A stretch of 64,000 nt of DNA from Bacteroides intestinalis (GCF_902364365.1 NZ_CABJDN010000009.1:1-64000); one strand, 5' to 3'; shown: positions 17,795-26,884, counted from the stretch's first letter. Numbers and translations: made by a program. The notes: a model not told the origin generated them from the letters alone.

Positions 17795-18811
17795 ATGGAA
17801 TACCAGAAACATACTTCACTCAAAGATCTCGCCAAAGCATTGGGCGTATCCATTCCCACTGTATCCAGGGCACTAAAAGACAGTCCGGAAATCAGCAGTG
17901 AACTTCGTACTAAAGTCAAAAAACTGGCAAAAGAGATGAATTACCGTCCCAATCCTTTTGCCATGAGTCTGCGAAAAAACACTCCGCGTATCATCGGAGT
18001 CGTTGTGCCGGATATCGTTACCCATTTCTTCGCATCCATCCTGAACGGAATAGAAAACATGGCAGTAGCTAACGGATATTTCGTTATTATTACCACTTCA
18101 CATGAAGCATACGAATACGAGAAAAGGAATATCGAGAATCTGGTAAATATGCGAGTAGAAGGCATTATCGCCTGCCTGTCTCAGGAAACAAGAGACTATT
18201 CACATCTTGCCGCCCTAAAGGACATTAATATGCCACTCATCCTATTCGACCGCGTTTGCCTGACCGATCAGTTTTCGTCGGTAGTAGCAGATGGTGTACA
18301 ATCTGCACAAATGGCTACCCAACATTTATTGGATACCGGCAGCAAGCGGGTAGCTTTTATCGGAGGAGCCAATCATTTGGATATCGTAACCAAACGAAAG
18401 CATGGTTATTTGGAAGCTCTGCGCGACAATCACATTCCTATCGAAAAAGAACTGGTAATCTGCCGGAAGATAGATTATGAGGAAGGCAAAATAGCTACGG
18501 AAACTTTATTATCTCTCCCGCAACCACCTGATGCCATCCTTGCCATGAATGATACATTAGCTTTTGCCGCCATAGAGGTTATTAAAGAACATAGACTTCG
18601 TATCCCCGAAGATATAGCCATCATCGGATATACGGATGAACAACATGCCAATTATGTAGAACCGAAATTATCAGCTGTATCACACCAGACTTATAAAATG
18701 GGAGAAACGGCTTGTCAATTACTTATAGATCAAATCAAAGGGGATAAAACAGTCAGACAAGTGATTATTCCGACAAATTTGCAGATAAGGGAAAGTAGTA
18801 GAAAGAAATGA
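17795..18811 (+). CDS. LacI-family transcriptional regulator
   Basis: The protein has 338 residues from the ATG chosen here. A longer reading from a GTG at 17771 adds eight residues without family support. The N-terminal helix-turn-helix is clear in TSLKDLAKALGVSIPTVSRA (residues about 6-25). The sugar-sensing periplasmic-binding-protein-like domain follows from about 60 (RIIGVVVPDIVTHFF). It is divergent from the deoxysugar operon with about 180 bp between starts and a palindromic candidate operator there, so it probably represses that operon until its sugar is present. It ends 20 bp before the end of a convergent tRNA-Ser gene. Confidence 0.9.
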   Translation: MEYQKHTSLKDLAKALGVSIPTVSRALKDSPEISSELRTKVKKLAKEMNYRPNPFAMSLRKNTPRIIGVVVPDIVTHFFASILNGIENMAVANGYFVIITTSHEAYEYEKRNIENLVNMRVEGIIACLSQETRDYSHLAALKDINMPLILFDRVCLTDQFSSVVADGVQSAQMATQHLLDTGSKRVAFIGGANHLDIVTKRKHGYLEALRDNHIPIEKELVICRKIDYEEGKIATETLLSLPQPPDAILAMNDTLAFAAIEVIKEHRLRIPEDIAIIGYTDEQHANYVEPKLSAVSHQTYKMGETACQLLIDQIKGDKTVRQVIIPTNLQIRESSRKK

Positions 18812-18831
18812 GAAAATGGCTTCTCAACCTG

Positions 18832-18919
18832 CGGAGAGACGGGGATTCGAACCCCGGATACCCTTTAGGGGTATACACGCTTTCCAGGCGTGCCTCTTCA
18901 ACCACTCGAGCACCTCTCC
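18832..18919 (-). tRNA. tRNA-Ser (anticodon GGA)
   Basis: Read on the minus strand, the gene begins GGAGAGGTGCTCGAGTGG and has a CTGGAAA anticodon loop (anticodon GGA), a long variable arm and GGTTCGAATCC in the T arm. The acceptor stem closes as in the other serine tRNAs here, and the G discriminator is at 18832. CCA is not encoded. It lies downstream of a second tRNA-Ser on the same strand; no separate TAnnTTTG element was found directly upstream, so read-through past the intervening hairpin is possible. Confidence 0.97.
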
Positions 18920-18945
18920 TTGTATATTTCGACAAGTATTTTCCA

Positions 18946-18975
18946 ATAAAAAAGCAGCCGTTATTTAGCTGCTTT
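18946..18975 (-). terminator. Intrinsic terminator between the two tRNA-Ser genes
   Basis: Arms AAAGCAGC (18951-18958) and GCTGCTTT (18968-18975) pair, and on the minus strand the hairpin is followed by a T run. It should end the tRNA-Ser(UGA) transcript at least in part. Confidence 0.75.
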
Positions 18976-18978
18976 CTG

Positions 18979-19063
18979 CGGAGAGACAGGGATTCGAACC
19001 CCGGGTACCTCGCAGTACAACGGTTTTCAAGACCGCCGCAATCGACCACTCTGCCACCTCTCC
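18979..19063 (-). tRNA. tRNA-Ser (anticodon UGA), copy 2
   Basis: The gene appears identical to the copy at 6869-6953, including the class II variable arm, the TGA anticodon and the G discriminator at 18979. The promoter-side flank is also similar. CCA is not encoded. Confidence 0.97.
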
Positions 19064-19103
19064 AAAACTCCTTTATAAGGAAGGCTTTTCGTTTAAAGCG
19101 GTG

Positions 19104-19111
19104 CAAAGGTA
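19104..19111 (-). promoter_or_regulatory. -7 promoter element of tRNA-Ser(UGA) copy 2
   Basis: On the minus strand the element reads TACCTTTG, a TAnnTTTG match at the same distance from the tRNA as in copy 1 and inside the shared AAAGCGGTGCAAAG context. Confidence 0.7.
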
Positions 19112-19164
19112 CAAATCATTTTTAAATCTACAAACTTCCTGCCATTTTTTTCACGAATTAATCG

Positions 19165-19172
19165 TACTTTTG
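19165..19172 (+). promoter_or_regulatory. -7 promoter element very close to the mutS2 start
   Basis: TACTTTTG matches the -7 consensus and ends only 4 bp before the mutS2 ATG, predicting transcription that begins at or beside the start codon. Confidence 0.55.
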
Positions 19173-19176
19173 CGAC

Positions 19177-21702
19177 ATGATATATCCACAGAACTTTGAA
19201 CCTAAAATAGGTTTCGACCAAATACGCCAGTTGTTGAGCGAAAAATGCCTCAGCACATTAGGCGCCGAACGCGTAGCCGATATGACGTTCTCCGACCATT
19301 TTGAAGAAGTGGAGGAACGCCTGAACCTCGTTACAGAATTCGTACGCATCATACAGGAGGAAGATAACTTCCCCGCACAATATTTTTTCGACGTCCGTCC
19401 GTCACTGAAGCGAATACGCATAGAGGGAATGTACCTGGATGAACAGGAACTTTTCGACCTGCGCCGTTCGTTGGAAACGATACGGGACATCGTGCGTTTT
19501 TTAGAAAAGGATGACATAGAAGGAGAAGACTCCCCCTACCCTTGCCTCCGGAATCTCGCCAAGGATATATTGGCATTTCCGCAACTGATTCAGAAAATAA
19601 ATAATATACTTTCACCTTATGGAAAGATAAAAGATAATGCTTCTTCCGAACTGGCACGTATTCGTCGTGAATTGGCAAGCACCATGAACAGCATATCCCG
19701 TTCTCTGAACAGCATCTTACGCAATGCCCAGTCGGAAGGTGTAGTAGATAAAGACGTTACCCCGACCATGCGCGACGGCCGTTTGGTAATTCCGGTTGCT
19801 CCGGGATTAAAACGAAAGATTAAAGGTATCGTACATGACGAATCAGCAAGCGGAAAAACCGTATTTATAGAACCTGCCGAAGTAGTAGAGGCCAATAACC
19901 GTATCCGCGAACTGGAAGGAGATGAGCGTAGGGAAATTATCCGTATACTAGTAGAATTCTCTAACCTGTTGCGCCCTTCCATTCCCGATGTATTGCAGTC
20001 ATATGAATTCCTTGCAGAGATAGACTTTATCCGTGCCAAGAGCTTGTTTTCCCTACAAATATCAGGTATAAAACCTGCATTGGAAAATACGCAGTTACTG
20101 GATTGGACTATGGCTGTACACCCACTACTGCAACTTTCCCTTGCCAAACACGGTAAGAAAGTAGTTCCGCTTGATATTGAATTGACTGAAAAGCAGCGTA
20201 TCCTTATTATATCCGGTCCCAATGCGGGTGGTAAGTCTGTTTGCCTCAAGACAGTGGGATTGTTGCAATATATGTTGCAATGCGGTATGCTCGTTCCTAT
20301 GCACGAACGTAGCCATGCCGGTATCTTCAGCAGTATATTCATCGATATAGGCGACGAACAGTCCATTGAAGATGATCTGAGTACTTACTCTTCACATCTC
20401 ACCAACATGAAGATAATGATGAAGAATTGCAATGAACGCAGTCTCATCCTTATAGATGAATTTGGTGGCGGAACCGAACCACAAATCGGTGGCGCCATCG
20501 CCGAAGCCGTACTGAAACGTTTCAACCAAAAGCTGACATTCGGTGTTATTACTACTCACTACCAGAATCTGAAGCACTTTGCCGAAGACCATGAAGGCGT
20601 AGTGAATGGAGCCATGTTGTACGACCGCCACCTGATGCAGGCACTTTTCCAACTTCAGATAGGTAATCCCGGAAGTTCATTTGCCGTAGAGATAGCCCGG
20701 AAGATCGGTCTTCCGGAAGATGTGATTGCAGATGCATCCGAAATTGTGGGTAGCGAATATATTAATGCCGATAAGTATCTGCAAGATATTGTACGCGATA
20801 AACGATACTGGGAAGGCAAACGTCAGACTATCCGCCAGCGTGAAAAGCATATGGAAGATACCATCTCCCGCTATCAGGCAGAAATGGAAGACCTGCAGAA
20901 ATCCCGCAAAGAGATTATCCGTAAAGCTAAAGAGGAAGCAGAACAGCTGGTACAGGAAGCCAATGCACGGATTGAAAACACCATCCGCACCATTAAGGAA
21001 GCACAGGCTGAAAAAGAGAAAACCCGCCAGGCACGTCAGGAACTGACCGAGTTCCGTGAATCGATGGAAGCTCTTGCCTCTAAAGAACAAGAGGAGAAGA
21101 TAGCCCTCAAAATGCAAAAATTGCAAGAAAAACAGAACCGAAAAAAAGAAAAGAAAAATAAAGATACAAACAACATTCCTTCAGCCCAGGAACAGGCTGC
21201 CCAAAAAGCCAAACAGGAAGCTGAGCGCCTGGCAAGCATTACCCCGGGAGCTATGGTAAAGATAAAGGGCCAGAGCTCGGTGGGCGAAGTATTGGAGGTA
21301 AATGGCAAAAATGCCATTATTGCTTTTGGCAGTATCAAAACCACTGTTAAGCTGGAACGTTTGGAACGCACAAATTCCGCCCCACAAAAGGTGGACACCT
21401 CTACTAAGAGTACCTTTGTCAGCAATCAAACCCAGGACAGCATGTACGAAAAGAAATTGCACTTCAAGCAAGACATCGATGTACGCGGAATGCGTGGTGA
21501 CGAAGCTCTACAGGCAGTAACCTACTTTATAGATGATGCTATCCTTGTAGGTATGTCACGCGTACGTATCCTTCACGGAACAGGTACAGGTATCTTGCGT
21601 ACCCTTATCCGGCAATACCTGCAAACAGTTCCCGGCATCAAGCATTTTGCCGACGAACATGTGCAGTTTGGTGGTGCAGGAATCACAGTCGTTGACCTAT
21701 AA
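19177..21702 (+). CDS. mutS2: Endonuclease MutS2
   Basis: The protein has 841 residues and lacks the mismatch-recognition domain I of MutS. The core and clamp occupy about 1-330, the ATPase has Walker A GPNAGGKS at about 347-354 and the Walker B/signature [13 protein letters not shown] near 424-436, a long Lys/Glu-rich coiled coil lies at about 520-680, and the C-terminal Smr domain shows [11 protein letters not shown] and [11 protein letters not shown]. MutS2 proteins are linked to suppression of homologous recombination and to ribosome-collision rescue; the Smr domain is the nuclease. A TAnnTTTG element sits almost on the start codon, so the message may be nearly leaderless. The sdaA gene follows 11 bp later. 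Confidence 0.95.
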   Translation: MIYPQNFEPKIGFDQIRQLLSEKCLSTLGAERVADMTFSDHFEEVEERLNLVTEFVRIIQEEDNFPAQYFFDVRPSLKRIRIEGMYLDEQELFDLRRSLETIRDIVRFLEKDDIEGEDSPYPCLRNLAKDILAFPQLIQKINNILSPYGKIKDNASSELARIRRELASTMNSISRSLNSILRNAQSEGVVDKDVTPTMRDGRLVIPVAPGLKRKIKGIVHDESASGKTVFIEPAEVVEANNRIRELEGDERREIIRILVEFSNLLRPSIPDVLQSYEFLAEIDFIRAKSLFSLQISGIKPALENTQLLDWTMAVHPLLQLSLAKHGKKVVPLDIELTEKQRILIISGPNAGGKSVCLKTVGLLQYMLQCGMLVPMHERSHAGIFSSIFIDIGDEQSIEDDLSTYSSHLTNMKIMMKNCNERSLILIDEFGGGTEPQIGGAIAEAVLKRFNQKLTFGVITTHYQNLKHFAEDHEGVVNGAMLYDRHLMQALFQLQIGNPGSSFAVEIARKIGLPEDVIADASEIVGSEYINADKYLQDIVRDKRYWEGKRQTIRQREKHMEDTISRYQAEMEDLQKSRKEIIRKAKEEAEQLVQEANARIENTIRTIKEAQAEKEKTRQARQELTEFRESMEALASKEQEEKIALKMQKLQEKQNRKKEKKNKDTNNIPSAQEQAAQKAKQEAERLASITPGAMVKIKGQSSVGEVLEVNGKNAIIAFGSIKTTVKLERLERTNSAPQKVDTSTKSTFVSNQTQDSMYEKKLHFKQDIDVRGMRGDEALQAVTYFIDDAILVGMSRVRILHGTGTGILRTLIRQYLQTVPGIKHFADEHVQFGGAGITVVDL

Positions 21703-21713
21703 ATAAAATAATT

Positions 21714-22931
21714 ATGAAATCAATCAAAGAACTCTACCGCATCGGTACAGGGCCATCAAGCAGCCATACAATGGGGCCCCGCAAAGCTGCTGAGATCTTT
21801 CTGGAAAAACATCCGGAAGCTTCCTCATTTAAAGTGACTTTATACGGTAGCCTTGCTGCCACAGGAAAGGGACACATGACTAACATAGCCATTACCGACA
21901 CCCTGCAGCCAGCCGCTCCGGTAGAAATTATTTGGGAACCCAAAATATTTCTACCTTTCCATCCCAATGGCATGAAATTCGTTTCATTGGATGCTTCGGG
22001 AAAAGAGACTGATGCATGGACAGTATTCAGTGTAGGCGGTGGTGCACTGGCTGAAGAAAATGATGGTGCATCTTCTGTCAATACCCCGGATATCTATGGT
22101 ATGAATCACATGATAGAGATCCTACAATGGTGCGAAAAGACCGGAAGAAGTTACTGGGAGTACGTCAAGGAGTGTGAGGAAGAAGATATATGGGATTACC
22201 TGCAAGAAGTCTGGAAAACCATGCAAGCAGCCGTTCGCCGCGGATTGGAGCAAGAAGGTGTACTGCCCGGTCCATTGAACTTACGCCGCAAAGCCTCTAC
22301 TTATTACATACGTGCCAGCGGATACAAGCAGTCTTTGCAATCTCGCGGGTTGGTATTTTCCTATGCCCTTGCCGTAAGTGAAGAAAACGCCTCAGGGGGA
22401 ACAATAGTTACCGCACCCACCTGCGGTTCTTGCGGTGTGATGCCGGCAGTATTATATCATCTTGCTAAAAGCCGTGATTTCAGTGACACCCGAATTCTTC
22501 GTGCGCTTGCCACAGCCGGTCTTGTAGGAAATATCGTAAAAACCAATGCATCCATTTCTGGAGCAGAAGTAGGATGTCAGGGAGAAGTAGGTGTAGCCTG
22601 TGCCATGGCCTCAGCTGCCGCCAACCAATTATTCGGTGGTAGCCCTGCACAAATAGAGTATGCAGCCGAAATGGGGCTGGAACATCACCTCGGCATGACT
22701 TGCGACCCAGTATGCGGATTAGTTCAAATACCTTGTATTGAACGCAATGCATATGCTGCCGCCCGCGCACTGGATGCCAACCTTTATTCTTCATTTACTG
22801 ATGGCATGCATCGTGTATCCTTCGACAAAGTTGTAGAAGTAATGAAAGAAACCGGAAACGATTTGCCATCACTCTACAAAGAAACCAGCGAAGGCGGATT
22901 GGCCAAGGACTATCGCCCAATGGGAGAATAG
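21714..22931 (+). CDS. sdaA: L-serine ammonia-lyase (iron-sulfur dependent, single chain)
   Basis: The protein has 405 residues with the fused beta and alpha domains of the single-chain enzyme. It deaminates L-serine to pyruvate and ammonia in the cytoplasm using a [4Fe-4S] cluster. The N-terminal GTGPSSSHTMGP block is the hallmark of the family. Cluster cysteines are visible in APTCGSCGVMPA, in GCQGEVGVAC and in DPVCGLVQIPC. It starts 11 bp after mutS2 on the same strand, probably by read-through, and its stop codon lies inside the arm of a long terminator-like hairpin. The product pyruvate can feed the pyruvate formate-lyase encoded in this window. Confidence 0.95.
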   Translation: MKSIKELYRIGTGPSSSHTMGPRKAAEIFLEKHPEASSFKVTLYGSLAATGKGHMTNIAITDTLQPAAPVEIIWEPKIFLPFHPNGMKFVSLDASGKETDAWTVFSVGGGALAEENDGASSVNTPDIYGMNHMIEILQWCEKTGRSYWEYVKECEEEDIWDYLQEVWKTMQAAVRRGLEQEGVLPGPLNLRRKASTYYIRASGYKQSLQSRGLVFSYALAVSEENASGGTIVTAPTCGSCGVMPAVLYHLAKSRDFSDTRILRALATAGLVGNIVKTNASISGAEVGCQGEVGVACAMASAAANQLFGGSPAQIEYAAEMGLEHHLGMTCDPVCGLVQIPCIERNAYAAARALDANLYSSFTDGMHRVSFDKVVEVMKETGNDLPSLYKETSEGGLAKDYRPMGE

Positions 22932-23016
22932 TGATTAGGGGTTAGTGATAAGTGATTAGTATTCTTGCAGTACATGGCGCAGCCCACTAATCACTTATCA
23001 CTAACCCCTAATCACT
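22930..23016. repeat. 31-bp perfect inverted repeat between convergent genes
   Basis: Arms at 22930-22960 and 22986-23016 are perfectly complementary and enclose 25 nt. Each arm is built from an AGTGATTAG-like motif used twice. Each arm overlaps the stop codon of the adjoining gene: the sdaA TAG at 22929-22931, and the PepSY-like TAG at 23015-23017. It probably acts as a bidirectional terminator. Confidence 0.85.
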
Positions 23017-23515
23017 AATTTACCGGTGGATAAATCGTATCATCCTTTCCCGTCACATTTACCGTATTCATCAGTCCTCCATCTTCCGAGTAGAATAACT
23101 GATACTTCTGATTTCCCTGTTTTACTTCAATCACATATTGCATGGGCTGCAATGGATACAGCAGGAAATAATAATCATCTTGTACCCAGTTTGCATATTC
23201 TCCACTACCAAATGCAGTCTGTACAGCTTCAGGAACATCATTCCAGAATATTTCCGATTCCGTCATCAGCCAATTGGCATTGGGATCAAACCATATATTT
23301 GATTCTTTTCCATCCAACCAGCAATCGGCCACAAAATAGGTTCCTTTTTGTTCCCATTCTATTCCTGTCGCACTCGGATACTTCTGTTTCAGGGCTTGTA
23401 TCACAGACTCAGGAACATTAATGCTTTTATCATCATCATCGTCGTCACTGCATGCACTGAACGTAACAGCAGCCATACACATCATCATCGCTAACATTAA
23501 AAATCTTGTCTTCAT
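23015..23515 (-). CDS. PepSY-like secreted lipoprotein
   Basis: The protein has 166 residues from the chosen ATG (MKTRFLMLAM), which gives a clean signal peptide ending in FSAC. A longer start five codons upstream adds MEGKK and is less typical. The mature part begins with an aspartate-rich SDDDDDD run and has the repeating pattern of the PepSY-like (DUF2874) fold: ESVIQALKQKYPSATGIEWEQ and a W/D-rich sheet segment. It lies 14 bp downstream of a second PepSY-like gene and upstream of nothing else on this strand. Such proteins are exported, of unknown binding partner, and are often encoded beside sensor kinases, as here. Confidence 0.8.
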   Translation of the reverse strand: MKTRFLMLAMMMCMAAVTFSACSDDDDDDKSINVPESVIQALKQKYPSATGIEWEQKGTYFVADCWLDGKESNIWFDPNANWLMTESEIFWNDVPEAVQTAFGSGEYANWVQDDYYFLLYPLQPMQYVIEVKQGNQKYQLFYSEDGGLMNTVNVTGKDDTIYPPVN

Positions 23516-23529
23516 CTTTTTCCCCTCCA

Positions 23530-23967
23530 TTAATCATCCATACTGACGAATTGTCCTTTTTTATTAAATTTCAATGAGAAATCATTAGCAAGCTCTACTT
23601 CTATACCTGTACCTTTACGTTCTATCTTGGTGATAATTTCATTCGGGAAATTCTTTTTCACGTAATCCTTAATGGAAACAGGGATAAGGGCGGCAGGTAC
23701 AGCACCCTTCTTGCAATCTACTTCCGTCCAGTTACCTTTCTTGTCGAAATCAATCTCTGTACGGTCAGTCAAAGTCACTTCATACTTCTTAGATAAGAAT
23801 TCACTGTCTATCTTGATGTATGAGATCTGCGGTTTACTGAAATACTGATTGATAAAGTTACGCGCATTCAAAGGGAGCTCCTTTGCGTCTTTGGTAATCA
23901 CATCACCTGCAAAAGCGAACTGAACGGCCACAATAGCCAATACGAGAATAGATAAAATCTTCTTCAT
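23530..23967 (-). CDS. PepSY-like periplasmic protein (DUF2874 family)
   Basis: The protein has 145 residues. It has a cleavable signal peptide (MKKILSILVLAIVAVQFAFA) with no lipobox, so it should be soluble in the periplasm. The mature part holds two repeats of the PepSY-like pattern: NARNFINQYFSKPQISYIKID and DYVKKNFPNEIITKIERKG (cited in part), each followed by a beta hairpin with DFDKKGNW or KFNKKGQF. It is followed by the lipoprotein paralogue 14 bp downstream and lies 97 bp from the sensor kinase gene on the same strand. A role as a signal-modulating partner of that kinase is an inference from the context. Confidence 0.8.
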   Translation of the reverse strand: MKKILSILVLAIVAVQFAFAGDVITKDAKELPLNARNFINQYFSKPQISYIKIDSEFLSKKYEVTLTDRTEIDFDKKGNWTEVDCKKGAVPAALIPVSIKDYVKKNFPNEIITKIERKGTGIEVELANDFSLKFNKKGQFVSMDD

Positions 23968-24064
23968 AATCGTTATTCTTTTAAGTGTTACTAATTTATT
24001 TCTTGTTTTTATTCACACTGCAAATAACGACAGCGAATCGGGAAAGATTTGGGAATATCCGCCT

Positions 24065-25354
24065 TTAGCTTTTCTTTTCAGATTCTTTAACAAGCAAAAA
24101 CAGATGCATTCCTTCCTGCCACTTATAAGTCAGATTGAGAGAAGCAGAAATAGCAATAGAACGGGCAATGGCAAGTCCTAGACCGGTAGAATCTTTCTTT
24201 CCGTCGATACTGCGATAGAAACGCCGGAATAGCTTTTCTCCATCCAATGGATGTTCGCCACTATTTTTAATAATCAATGAAGAAGGCGTCGTTTCAATAT
24301 GCAACTCTCCCCCCGCATGATTGTGTACTAAGGAGTTTTTCACCAAATTGGAAACCAGAATCTGTGCCAGAGACAAGTTACACCGGATCACGAAAGGTTC
24401 TTCTCCCTTTATACGTACCAGATGTATCTTTTTTCCTTCATATATATCCATCAAATCGGGCAATAGTTCATCCAAAACTTCATCTACAGAAACATCCTCC
24501 GTTTCGGTATATTGCCCATTCTCAATACGGGACAACAACAATAAAGACTTATTCAGTCTGACCGCCCTACCCAATGTAGTGTATATTTCATCCAGTTCTT
24601 TCAACTGTTGCTCGGTCATCGACTCATTCTCAGCAAGCAGTTCTACTTTGCCGCGCACAATAGCAAGTGGTGTCTGCAACTCATGCGAAGCATTTTCTAT
24701 AAACTGCTTCTGCTCTTCATAAGCTTTATAGCTACGATTTCCCATATCCACAGCTGCCTCTCCCAACTGCTGGAATTCCCGTATCTTCGTAGGATTATCC
24801 AGCACTGGAAGCTCTTTCCCCGGTTGAATTTGTTGCAACCAGTCCAGCAAGCGCTGCAACGGGCGGAACACACTTTGCAATATCAGGCGCGTACCGATAG
24901 ACGTACAAATCAGGAAAAGTAAAAACAGTGCTCCCAGATACCAAAGAATGGCTTCCACCATATCATCACGTTCCAGAATGGAAATCATCAGTTCCAATTC
25001 ATAATACTGTCCGTCCGGCATACGGAAAGCTGTTTTCAGCACCCGCACCGGTTCATCCTCATCTTCGCTTTCGATATAGACAGTAGAGTCATAGAACTCT
25101 TCATCATAGTCTTCTGCCTCTTCTTCGGATATAGGCCGGAATTTATAAAAAGACATCAGCGTCCCCTCTGTTTCAAGAACAGACGGGTCCATCAAGGCAT
25201 TATTAATCAATATCTCACTATAGTTTTCAAGCGTGTCATCCGTTTCATCCATCACTTCATCAATAATGGCATAATAAAACAACACACCCCATGCAGCCAT
25301 CAGCAGAAGTAGCAGTAACGAGAGCTTTCGGTAGGTATAATGGAGAAGTTTCAT
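24065..25354 (-). CDS. Two-component sensor histidine kinase
   Basis: The protein has 429 residues. It has two transmembrane helices (about 10-30 and 138-160) bracketing an acidic periplasmic loop rich in E and D, a HAMP-like linker, the HisKA motif FIENASHELQTPLAIV with the phospho-accepting histidine near residue 225, and a C-terminal ATPase with N (VKNSLVHNHAG) and G (DSTGLGLAIARS) boxes. The gene overlaps the end of the response regulator gene by 4 bp, so the pair is translated together. The acidic sensor domain could respond to a cation or cationic peptide, but that is only a guess. PepSY-like genes follow it. Confidence 0.92.
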   Translation of the reverse strand: MKLLHYTYRKLSLLLLLLMAAWGVLFYYAIIDEVMDETDDTLENYSEILINNALMDPSVLETEGTLMSFYKFRPISEEEAEDYDEEFYDSTVYIESEDEDEPVRVLKTAFRMPDGQYYELELMISILERDDMVEAILWYLGALFLLFLICTSIGTRLILQSVFRPLQRLLDWLQQIQPGKELPVLDNPTKIREFQQLGEAAVDMGNRSYKAYEEQKQFIENASHELQTPLAIVRGKVELLAENESMTEQQLKELDEIYTTLGRAVRLNKSLLLLSRIENGQYTETEDVSVDEVLDELLPDLMDIYEGKKIHLVRIKGEEPFVIRCNLSLAQILVSNLVKNSLVHNHAGGELHIETTPSSLIIKNSGEHPLDGEKLFRRFYRSIDGKKDSTGLGLAIARSIAISASLNLTYKWQEGMHLFLLVKESEKKS

Positions 25355-26028
25355 GACTCGGAAAGTTTATAGCCAAAACCATATACCGCTTTCAGTTCCA
25401 CGGTAGCATCAGCCTGTTTCAATTTCCGGCGGAGATTTTTCACCTGAGAATAAATAAAGTCCAAAGAATCTGCCTGGTCAATATTATCGCCCCATACAGA
25501 CTCTGCAAGGCTCATTTTATTAATTACACGATTAGGGTTGACTATAAAGTAATAAAGTAAATCGAATTCTTTCCGGTTAAGTTGCAAAGGCACTCCCCCG
25601 ACCTCCACTTGCCGTTTATCAGGATAAAGCAACAGATTCCCCACCGTAATGGAAACATCCCCTTTTGCCTGCCTCCGACGAATAACAGATTTTACCCGCG
25701 CATTCAGTTCCGCCAGATGGAAAGGTTTGGTCAGATAATCATCAGCTCCCAATTCCAATCCTTCTACTTTGTCATCCAAGGAATCTTTTGCTGAAATGAT
25801 TAATACACTGTCACTACGATGAAGTCGTTTAAGTTCGCGCAACAAATCCAGACCACTTCCACCGGGCAACATGATGTCCAGCAAAATGCAGTCATAATCG
25901 TAGTCATTCACTTTGTCCAGTGCCGAGAAATAATCGGCAGCAGTTTCCACTACGAAATGTTCTTTCAACAGGGAAATGCGGATTGTTTCCCGCAAATCCG
26001 GTTCGTCTTCTACAATCAGGATTTTCAT
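25351..26028 (-). CDS. OmpR-family response regulator
   Basis: The protein has 225 residues. It has a receiver domain with the acidic pocket EDEPD (about 7-11) and the phosphorylated aspartate in CILLDIMLPGGSG (about residue 51), and the conserved Lys in YLTKPF near 100. The C-terminal winged helix (about 125-225) has the RKEFDLLYYF and DFIYSQVKNLRRKL segments of OmpR/PhoB regulators. It is first in the operon, with the kinase gene overlapping its end by 4 bp. Its targets are unknown; the adjoining PepSY-like genes are the obvious candidates. Confidence 0.93.
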   Translation of the reverse strand: MKILIVEDEPDLRETIRISLLKEHFVVETAADYFSALDKVNDYDYDCILLDIMLPGGSGLDLLRELKRLHRSDSVLIISAKDSLDDKVEGLELGADDYLTKPFHLAELNARVKSVIRRRQAKGDVSITVGNLLLYPDKRQVEVGGVPLQLNRKEFDLLYYFIVNPNRVINKMSLAESVWGDNIDQADSLDFIYSQVKNLRRKLKQADATVELKAVYGFGYKLSES

Positions 26029-26077
26029 ACCGGCAAAGGAAACTCATAAATTAGGAAACATTCTGGAATATCTCTTA

Positions 26078-26626
26078 TCAAATACTGTCTGTTTCGTACA
26101 CCTCTTCCAACAATTCTTCTTTTGCTATAGAAATCTTGCCATCGGCAGATACAGTTATTGATAATGGAATATAAAGATCGGACTGCGGATAGCAGATGCT
26201 TGCTGCATAAACCATGCCTTTCGATGTGTTTTTATCGTACACCAATCCTTCAAGAATAGAGTGTTTCAAGAATTTAGCACCCACCAATGAAGCAAAACTC
26301 TCTTTTGTGAATTCTTTATTCACAATAGACTTACCACCGGAAGTTATACGTAATGTAATACGGTTATCTACAAATTTTTCTCCCTGTTCATTCGTTACAA
26401 CAGGCAAACTGTCATCCGGGCGGCGAATCACATTCGAGTGATACTCCTTACCATTATAAGTAAAACTCATTTTACTATCAGACACCTGCATACGTTGCAA
26501 ACCGCTGGCGTCCACACTGTCTTTCATCAATACCTGCACATCTTCCCCATCTCCTTTTTTCTGAGAAGAACAAGCTGACAACAGCCACACGGCTATGCAT
26601 ATCCAGAAGTAAAATACATTTTTCAT
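26078..26626 (-). CDS. DUF4738-type lipoprotein
   Basis: The protein has 182 residues. It has a signal peptide with the lipobox LLSAC and a charged linker, then a beta-rich domain with MSFTYNGKEYHSNVIRRPDD and a helical KEFTKESFASLVGAKFLK segment (cited in part) that fit the DUF4738 family of Bacteroidales. The function is unknown. It lies 49 bp upstream of the response regulator gene on the same strand, so it may share transcription with the two-component operon. Nothing looks truncated. Confidence 0.7.
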   Translation of the reverse strand: MKNVFYFWICIAVWLLSACSSQKKGDGEDVQVLMKDSVDASGLQRMQVSDSKMSFTYNGKEYHSNVIRRPDDSLPVVTNEQGEKFVDNRITLRITSGGKSIVNKEFTKESFASLVGAKFLKHSILEGLVYDKNTSKGMVYAASICYPQSDLYIPLSITVSADGKISIAKEELLEEVYETDSI

Positions 26627-26702
26627 TCTGCCATTTGTTTACAATTAACGGAACAAAGGAACGAAAAGAGAGGCAAAAATACAAGGGAAAGCCGGAATAA
26701 AT

Positions 26703-26732
26703 AAAAAAACGAACGGATAATGCTCCGCCCGT
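26703..26732 (-). terminator. Candidate intrinsic terminator (distal)
   Basis: Arms of 9 bp with two G-T pairs (26709-26717 and 26724-26732) enclose 6 nt. On the minus strand the hairpin is followed by seven T residues. It lies downstream of the DUF4248 gene and behind a second terminator. Confidence 0.6.
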
Positions 26733-26791
26733 TTTGAACTAATACCTTCTTTATTTTTTTATATTACCTATTGAATCCTGTTGCTTATGAG

Positions 26792-26830
26792 ACAAAAAGA
26801 AAAGCGAAAAGTTTAATGAAACCTTTCGCT
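26792..26830 (-). terminator. Intrinsic terminator of the DUF4248 transcript
   Basis: A 12-bp stem (26803-26814 with 26819-26830, one G-T pair on the minus strand) is followed by a T-rich tail when read on the minus strand, about 55 bp after the DUF4248 stop codon. Confidence 0.75.
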
Positions 26831-26884
26831 TTAACATAAAACAATATTTCTGCTTGTTTTTTATAAGTCTCAGGCCTTCAAAGT

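Noticed and set aside
18765..19125. Open frames across the tRNA-Ser(GGA)/tRNA-Ser(UGA) pair
   Set aside because: They are composed of tRNA sequence on either strand and have no independent coding signal.
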